A DNA stretch of 39,942 nt from Thermodesulfovibrionia bacterium (lineage in GTDB: Bacteria; Nitrospirota; Thermodesulfovibrionia; UBA6902): positions 1 to 39,942 of the forward strand of contig CALZGI010000194.1 of assembly GCA_945786855.1 (NCBI GenBank), in the 5' to 3' direction. The notes below the pieces were generated by a model. That model ran no database searches. It saw only the letters and a list, made by a program, of their open reading frames with translations, and was not told where the DNA came from. The position numbers and the translations under genes are program-made. This document shows, in pieces, positions 35,629 to 39,942 of this stretch (positions are counted from its first letter, which is position 1; each line of letters begins with the position of its first letter).

Positions 35629-37740
35629 ATGACTATTAAACAAAAATTCGCTATCTCTCTCGTGATGTGCATTATCACATTGTTATCAATAGGATGTATC
35701 TTTCTTTTCGGTTACCACTACGTAACCGGCAAAGCGACATTAGCCAATAAATTTGATAATGAATCAATGTATCTGCAAATGATGCTCAGAGGACTGAATG
35801 AAGTGATTATTAATGAGGGCACTCCCTTTTCAATACAAACGGAAAAGAAAGGCTTTGACGGCTTTGATGAAATTCACAGGCAGCTCCTGTCAGAAGTGAA
35901 AAATCCTGAAATGCGGAGGATATTGATTGAAGAAATTGACCCTGAATGGAGGGGTATTCAATCGGACATCAAGCCATTCCTTCAATATTATGCCGATCTT
36001 AATCGTGACGAATTCATGATTCAGGCAGGCAGTCTCATAACAAAAATAGAGCGCATTATAGAACATGTAAGAGAGCTTGCTGATGAGGCACGGGCTGTTG
36101 TGAATGAAACTTCAAGGAAAGCAGTAATCGTTGAAAAAATTATGGTTATTGCTTTAATAGTCATCATTCTGTTTTGCTGTTTACTGGCAACGCATATTTA
36201 TCGTACCATATCCCGTCCGATAGAAGAGCTGACGAATGTAGCTGGGGGATTTCATAGAGGTAATCTGAACATCATGCTGGATGAAACAAGGAGAGATGAG
36301 TTTGGATTGCTGGCGAGATATTTTAACAGTTCTACTAAAAAACTGCGGGAAGAGATGGCCGAACGCAAGCAGGCTGAAGAGCGCATAAGCCATATTGCAT
36401 ATCACGATAGTTTGACTGGTCTTCCAAACCGGTACTTACTGATAGATCGATTGAACATATATATTGCCCATGCTAAACGTCACCACAAAAAAGTGGTGGT
36501 ACTCTATTTTGATATTGATGATTTTAAACGTATTAATGACACGTTAGGACACGAAGCAGGCGATCTTCTGCTGAAAGGAGTTGCTGATACCATAAATGGT
36601 ACTATTCGTTCATCTGATACGGCATCACGTCTCTTAGGTACGGATGCTGTAAATTCTATTTTTTCACGACTGGGTGGCGATGAATTCACCTTACTGCTCA
36701 CAGATATCCGGGATTCACAGGATGCGGTGATAATCTGTCAACGCCTGATGGAGGCGCTATCCAGTCCATTTAAGCTGAATGGCAATGAAGTATTTATAAC
36801 GATAAGCATTGGGATCGCCATCTGCCCCGATGATGGAGAAAATGCCGACCAGGTAATAAAAAACGCTGATGTTGCGATGTATCATGCGAAAAATAAGGGG
36901 AAAAATAATTTTCAATTTTATGAAGACTCCATGAATTCTGTCTATCAAAAACGCCTTACCATGGAAAACGAGTTACGAAAAGCAATTGATGGCAATGAAC
37001 TGCTTCTCTACTACCAGCCAAGAATAGACATTCGCACAGGAAACATTTCTTCCATTGAAGCACTTGTCCGATGGAAAAACCCTGACAGGGGGCTCATATC
37101 TCCAGCTGAATTTATTCCTGTAGCTGAAGACACCGGTCTCATCATCCCCCTTGGTATATGGGTCCTGAATGCGGCATGTGCACAAAATAAGGCATGGCAG
37201 CAGTCAGGTCACATTCCCATTCAAGTATCGGTGAATATATCAGGAAAACAATTTCAGCAGAAGGATTTTATATCAACAATATTAACTGCTCTGAATGTTT
37301 CTTCCCTGGATGCCGAATATCTTGAGTTAGAAATCACGGAAACTATACTGATGCAAAATACCGAGAACATGATTGAAATGTTGCATGAGTTAAAGAAAAT
37401 AGGCACTCGAATCTCGATGGATGATTTTGGAACAGGATACTCCTCATTTAGTTACCTGAAGCGTTTCCCTCTGGATGTTCTCAAAATTGACAAGTTATTT
37501 ATTGACGATATCCCTGAAAAAAGCGATTCTGCAGCAATCGTGAAAGCGATTATATCAATGGCCCGAAGTTTAAATCTGAAAGTAGTAGCTGAAGGAGTCG
37601 AAACAAAACAACAGATGGACTTTTTGCGCCACAATAAATGTGATGAAATTCAGGGGTATTATTTCAGTAAACCTCTTCCCGCAGAAGAATTTACGGCATT
37701 GCTCGAAAAATCGATGCATCAACCTTTAGAAATAGCATGA
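35629..37740 (+). CDS. Membrane GGDEF-EAL bifunctional cyclic-di-GMP enzyme
   Basis: This 703-residue protein has two membrane helices (about 8-30 and 180-200) around a periplasmic sensor, followed by a HAMP region (ISRPIEELTNVAGGF). The GGDEF domain has its catalytic motif near residue 349, the EAL domain near 476. EAL catalytic residues are all present: EALVRW, SVNIS, EITET, DDFGTGYSS, KIDK, AEGVE and QGYYF. A phosphodiesterase activity is therefore expected. In the GGDEF domain an insertion (LLGTDAVNSIFSR-like) of about 13 residues lies between RSSD, the normal I-site position, and RLGGDEF, so product inhibition may be lost. This insertion type occurs in some related cyclases. Confidence 0.93.
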   Translation: MTIKQKFAISLVMCIITLLSIGCIFLFGYHYVTGKATLANKFDNESMYLQMMLRGLNEVIINEGTPFSIQTEKKGFDGFDEIHRQLLSEVKNPEMRRILIEEIDPEWRGIQSDIKPFLQYYADLNRDEFMIQAGSLITKIERIIEHVRELADEARAVVNETSRKAVIVEKIMVIALIVIILFCCLLATHIYRTISRPIEELTNVAGGFHRGNLNIMLDETRRDEFGLLARYFNSSTKKLREEMAERKQAEERISHIAYHDSLTGLPNRYLLIDRLNIYIAHAKRHHKKVVVLYFDIDDFKRINDTLGHEAGDLLLKGVADTINGTIRSSDTASRLLGTDAVNSIFSRLGGDEFTLLLTDIRDSQDAVIICQRLMEALSSPFKLNGNEVFITISIGIAICPDDGENADQVIKNADVAMYHAKNKGKNNFQFYEDSMNSVYQKRLTMENELRKAIDGNELLLYYQPRIDIRTGNISSIEALVRWKNPDRGLISPAEFIPVAEDTGLIIPLGIWVLNAACAQNKAWQQSGHIPIQVSVNISGKQFQQKDFISTILTALNVSSLDAEYLELEITETILMQNTENMIEMLHELKKIGTRISMDDFGTGYSSFSYLKRFPLDVLKIDKLFIDDIPEKSDSAAIVKAIISMARSLNLKVVAEGVETKQQMDFLRHNKCDEIQGYYFSKPLPAEEFTALLEKSMHQPLEIA

Positions 37741-38259
37741 ATTTATGGAGCAGTGTGAATATTACTTTTAACATTCACTCGTGAAAATCTCTAATCTTTC
37801 CCTATTCCAATCCGATGGTTTTGAATCATGCCGGTCCTCAGTGGATGTGCGGACAGATTTTTATTGACCTCTCGATGGTGTCAGATGTTCTCCCGGCATC
37901 GTTCGGATATGAGTATCAAGCCGCAATGGCGATACAGATGAAGATATACAGATACACGCTTCACCGCCGGCTTTCTCATATTCACCTATTGTTTTTTCTT
38001 ATCGATCCATTACGTCAAGGTTTTTTATGATAGTTGTTTGTATTCTTGTACTCACGGTTACAACAAAATATCATTTTCAGGACGAATGATCGTTTCCCGT
38101 TGAAACGATCAGACAAGACTACTTCACATTAATATTAGTAAATCCGAAACAGCGCTGACTGTTATATAGGGAGGGATGCGGTTTTTCTCTCGACAGATGT
38201 GTACTCGTGGTCTGGAATGTGTCTGATTGAGGACAAATAAATTTTACTGGAGGAACAAT
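37741..38259. other. Gene-free gap with stem-loop
   Basis: This 519-base gap has no supported gene; a 71-codon frame at 37815 has no ribosome-binding site. TGATCGTTTC and GAAACGATCA at 38087-38111 form a perfect ten-base-pair hairpin with loop CCGTT and no T-tract. Confidence 0.5.
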
Positions 38260-39162
38260 ATGAAGGTAAGAGAATTATCACTGAATGAATTTAAAAAGGA
38301 TTGTATGGAGTATCACGAACTCGAAAAGAGCCTAACGCCAAAAAGGAGAGCGGTTGAGGAAGACCTGGAGATTATTACTGAAGACGTTATTTCGAGATCA
38401 CGATGCGGCTCCTGTCTTTCCCATGACAGGCTTGAAGACCTGAGCATAGTTGAAGCAGGAATATATTACCAGGAGTATTACGAAAAACTGCTTCAGCTGA
38501 GGTCCAAGCTTGAGAAAGCACGGGGAGAGTATGTACTTATTCATGACATAGGGTACCAGATGTTTCTCAACCTGGCCTATCCGGGCCACAAGATCCATTC
38601 TCCATTCAAGATAGCGGCAATCGGGAAGATCGGCAGCGATCCTCTGCAGGTCGGTTTTGAAGAAGAAACAGATGAAAGCCATTTTTACCTCAAGCTGATG
38701 TTTAAAGACGGGGCCTATATAAGAGAATGTGAAGTTGATGATGAAGAAGACGAAAGACTGTTCTCAAAAGTCTTGAGGCTTATTCCTTCCCACGAGGGGA
38801 CAAGGGTTTACAGAGAAAAAGTAGAGCCTTTACGCTATGTAAAATCCCGGGAAGAGTATGAAAAATCATATAGGAACATCCGGAACCTCTATCTGAACGG
38901 GCAGGGCTCCGATGGATCGAAGAAACCTTACTGGAAGATAGCGCCGGGCAGATTCAAGTCTCACAATGTGGTTGTCGACAGCCGCCCCTTTGTAGAAGTC
39001 CTCGACCACAAAAACAGTGTTCAGTTCGCAATTCATATAGGGAATGAAGAAGTCATGGCAAGAACAGGAATCAATCTGGGGAAGGATGATACTCTGGATA
39101 AGCTGTTTGAAATGCTGAAGAGTTCAAAAAGGGACCAAAAGAGGAAGTCGCTCATCCTTTAG
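38260..39162 (+). CDS. Hypothetical protein, unrecognised
   Basis: The ATG at 38260 follows TGGAGGA, a good ribosome-binding site; an upstream TTG at 38227 was not used. The 300-residue product is soluble and highly charged. It has a possible Cys pair RCGSC near residue 48 and an N-terminal helical portion (about residues 20-90). Its later segments include HDIGYQMFLNLAYPGHK, and near the C-terminus HIGNEEVMARTGIN. No family is recognised. A palindromic terminator-like element follows. It lies between the two tRNA-Ala fragments. Confidence 0.7.
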   Translation: MKVRELSLNEFKKDCMEYHELEKSLTPKRRAVEEDLEIITEDVISRSRCGSCLSHDRLEDLSIVEAGIYYQEYYEKLLQLRSKLEKARGEYVLIHDIGYQMFLNLAYPGHKIHSPFKIAAIGKIGSDPLQVGFEEETDESHFYLKLMFKDGAYIRECEVDDEEDERLFSKVLRLIPSHEGTRVYREKVEPLRYVKSREEYEKSYRNIRNLYLNGQGSDGSKKPYWKIAPGRFKSHNVVVDSRPFVEVLDHKNSVQFAIHIGNEEVMARTGINLGKDDTLDKLFEMLKSSKRDQKRKSLIL

Positions 39163-39202
39163 AGTTTGTAAGTTATGATGTATGATTTGAAATTTCGTGC
39201 AG

Positions 39203-39222
39203 GGGCGTATTGCAATACGCCC
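39203..39222 (+). terminator. Perfect palindrome GGGCGTATTGCAATACGCCC
   Basis: A perfect 20-base palindrome 40 bases after the preceding stop, followed by AATTTTCTT, can act as a terminator hairpin. The same wording is familiar to me as a short dispersed palindrome in other environmental genomes (from memory, not checked). Confidence 0.55.
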
Positions 39223-39247
39223 AATTTTCTTAGTGCATGAAAAGAAA

Positions 39248-39310
39248 TGGTGGAGCTGATCGGTCGGTACGATTCGTAGAGGATCGAACCGACGACCTCT
39301 TGAATGCCAT
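39248..39310 (-). pseudogene. tRNA-Ala(GGC) 3'-half fragment, copy 2
   Basis: On the minus strand the 3' half of a tRNA-Ala with GGC anticodon is readable: anticodon GGC in ATGGCATTCAAGAGG, T-arm GTCGGTTCGATC, and the end CAGCTCCACCA. An 18-base insertion, TCTACGAATCGTACCGAC, splits the T arm. The 5' half is missing. A perfect ten-base inverted repeat, TGAAAAGAAA (39238-39247) and TTTCTTTTCA (39314-39323), brackets the fragment. Copy 1 lies 5.3 kb away in the same orientation. Confidence 0.68.
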
Positions 39311-39323
39311 GTGTTTCTTTTCA

Positions 39324-39723
39324 CCCCACATAGCTTGCCAGATGATTACCAATCTTTATTCATCTTTGGTTTTCATCCCTTAAAGATAATATCGTTTTAC
39401 AGATCTTTACAGATTCTTTTGAATTTCGTTAGCACAAAATTAGCACAATACATAGGCGGGGGAGGGGGTGCCTTTTTGAAATTTGCTGTATTAATGTTGA
39501 TTGTGATTCACAGCAACACACACGCACACTTTTACCCGCTTATCGATAAATTGCAGATTTGTAAGGAATCCAAACAATATCTAATTACAAATGCCCTGGA
39601 GTATTTTATAACCCGAAGATAATTGAAACTTACCGATAATTTTTACTGTCAATTGCTGAGAGTCTTTGATGTCATGATGAACAGATGATTTCAGTTGATT
39701 TGACCACTCCTTTTTGTGCAGGT
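39324..39723. other. Gene-free AT-rich gap
   Basis: In 400 bases no gene is supported; an open frame at 39311-39622 has no ribosome-binding site or protein-like composition. GCACAAAATTAGCACA at 39432-39447 nearly repeats the motif at 33809-33824. Confidence 0.45.
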
Positions 39724-39942
39724 TTATTTTTTTATGTTATATTTCATCCCCGCTTCAGAAAGAACTTTTGACACAAATGGTCGACATTTTTCAGACGGCT
39801 TATCGCCACACATTAAATCTAATTTTGCCCCTATCCAATTACATCCATCTTCATTTTCTTCATCAAGTTCAAGAATACCCATAAACATGCAATTCTCACA
39901 TTCCTCATGTTTTGAAAGCTTGCTGTTAAGTATAAATAGTAA
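39724..39942 (-). CDS. Cys-rich hypothetical protein, N-terminus beyond window
   Basis: The minus strand is open from the right edge for 72 codons to a TAA at 39724. The visible part contains HEECENCMFMGILELDEENE, then a Cys in DGCNWIG, one in LMCGDK and one in EKCRPF. The regular cysteine spacing suggests a metal-binding or redox fold. It is too short to classify, and no start codon is in the window. Confidence 0.5.
   Translation of the reverse strand, partial: LLFILNSKLSKHEECENCMFMGILELDEENEDGCNWIGAKLDLMCGDKPSEKCRPFVSKVLSEAGMKYNIKK

Noticed and set aside
37815-38030. 71-codon frame before the unknown protein gene
   Set aside because: No ribosome-binding site; composition not protein-like.
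38087-38111. Perfect hairpin as a terminator
   Set aside because: No T-tract on either strand, and no gene ends close by on a suitable strand; kept only as a structural note.
39311-39622. 103-codon frame near the right edge
   Set aside because: Overlaps the inverted repeat of the tRNA fragment and lacks start signals.

Overview
The window reads as chromosomal DNA of a Gram-negative, probably anaerobic bacterium. RNase Y, a BamD lipoprotein, RodZ, TatAC, a UPF0182 membrane protein, SelA/SelB and YkgJ-type cysteine-cluster proteins occur together. This mix fits Nitrospirota (Thermodesulfovibrionia-like) or the former Deltaproteobacteria; the assignment is an inference from gene content only.

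Layout. 1-4.7 kb (minus): selA, selB, a truncated small hypothetical gene and a YkgJ-type protein. 5-10.2 kb (plus): two zinc-type medium-chain dehydrogenases, mnmA, a DUF72 protein with a histone-H1-like tail, and nth. 10.4-13.1 kb (plus): TPR lipoprotein (PilW/PilF type), rodZ, cdd and an HU gene with promoter and terminator. 13.4-17.6 kb (minus): rarA-rny-ymdB, preceded by a likely 6S RNA. Then dapA (minus), tatA-tatC (plus), a zinc-ribbon protein, a diguanylate cyclase, an M23 peptidase, pgl, a Sua5/YrdC protein, a DUF3568 lipoprotein, a siroheme-synthase N-domain protein and bamD. At 26.9-27.1 kb are tRNA-Val and tRNA-Asp, followed by an exported rhodanese, a UPF0182 protein and a cysteine synthase. 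The last 8 kb (32-40 kb) is looser and accessory in character: a 31-codon membrane peptide, a secreted CARDB/YD-like protein, an EF-hand protein, a membrane GGDEF-EAL protein, an unrecognised 300-residue protein and a truncated Cys-rich gene.

The most unusual signal is a set of intergenic arrays with a strict 7-base period. Three families with unrelated sequence occur: A (AT-rich, CAAATAA-like), B (purine-rich, GGCAAGA-like) and C (TCAGCNN). The best copies share one architecture: a heptad-periodic left arm, an unrelated centre, and a right arm that is the reverse complement of the same heptad. Several start exactly at stop codons, and some fill a whole intergenic space. A family-B run lies in frame inside mnmA. 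A second oddity is a pair of tRNA-Ala(GGC) 3'-half fragments 5.3 kb apart, in the same orientation, sharing the same 18-base insertion in the T arm and each bordered by short inverted repeats. They bracket the EF-hand, GGDEF-EAL and unknown genes.

No transposase, integrase, CRISPR array, rRNA, selC or selD was seen.
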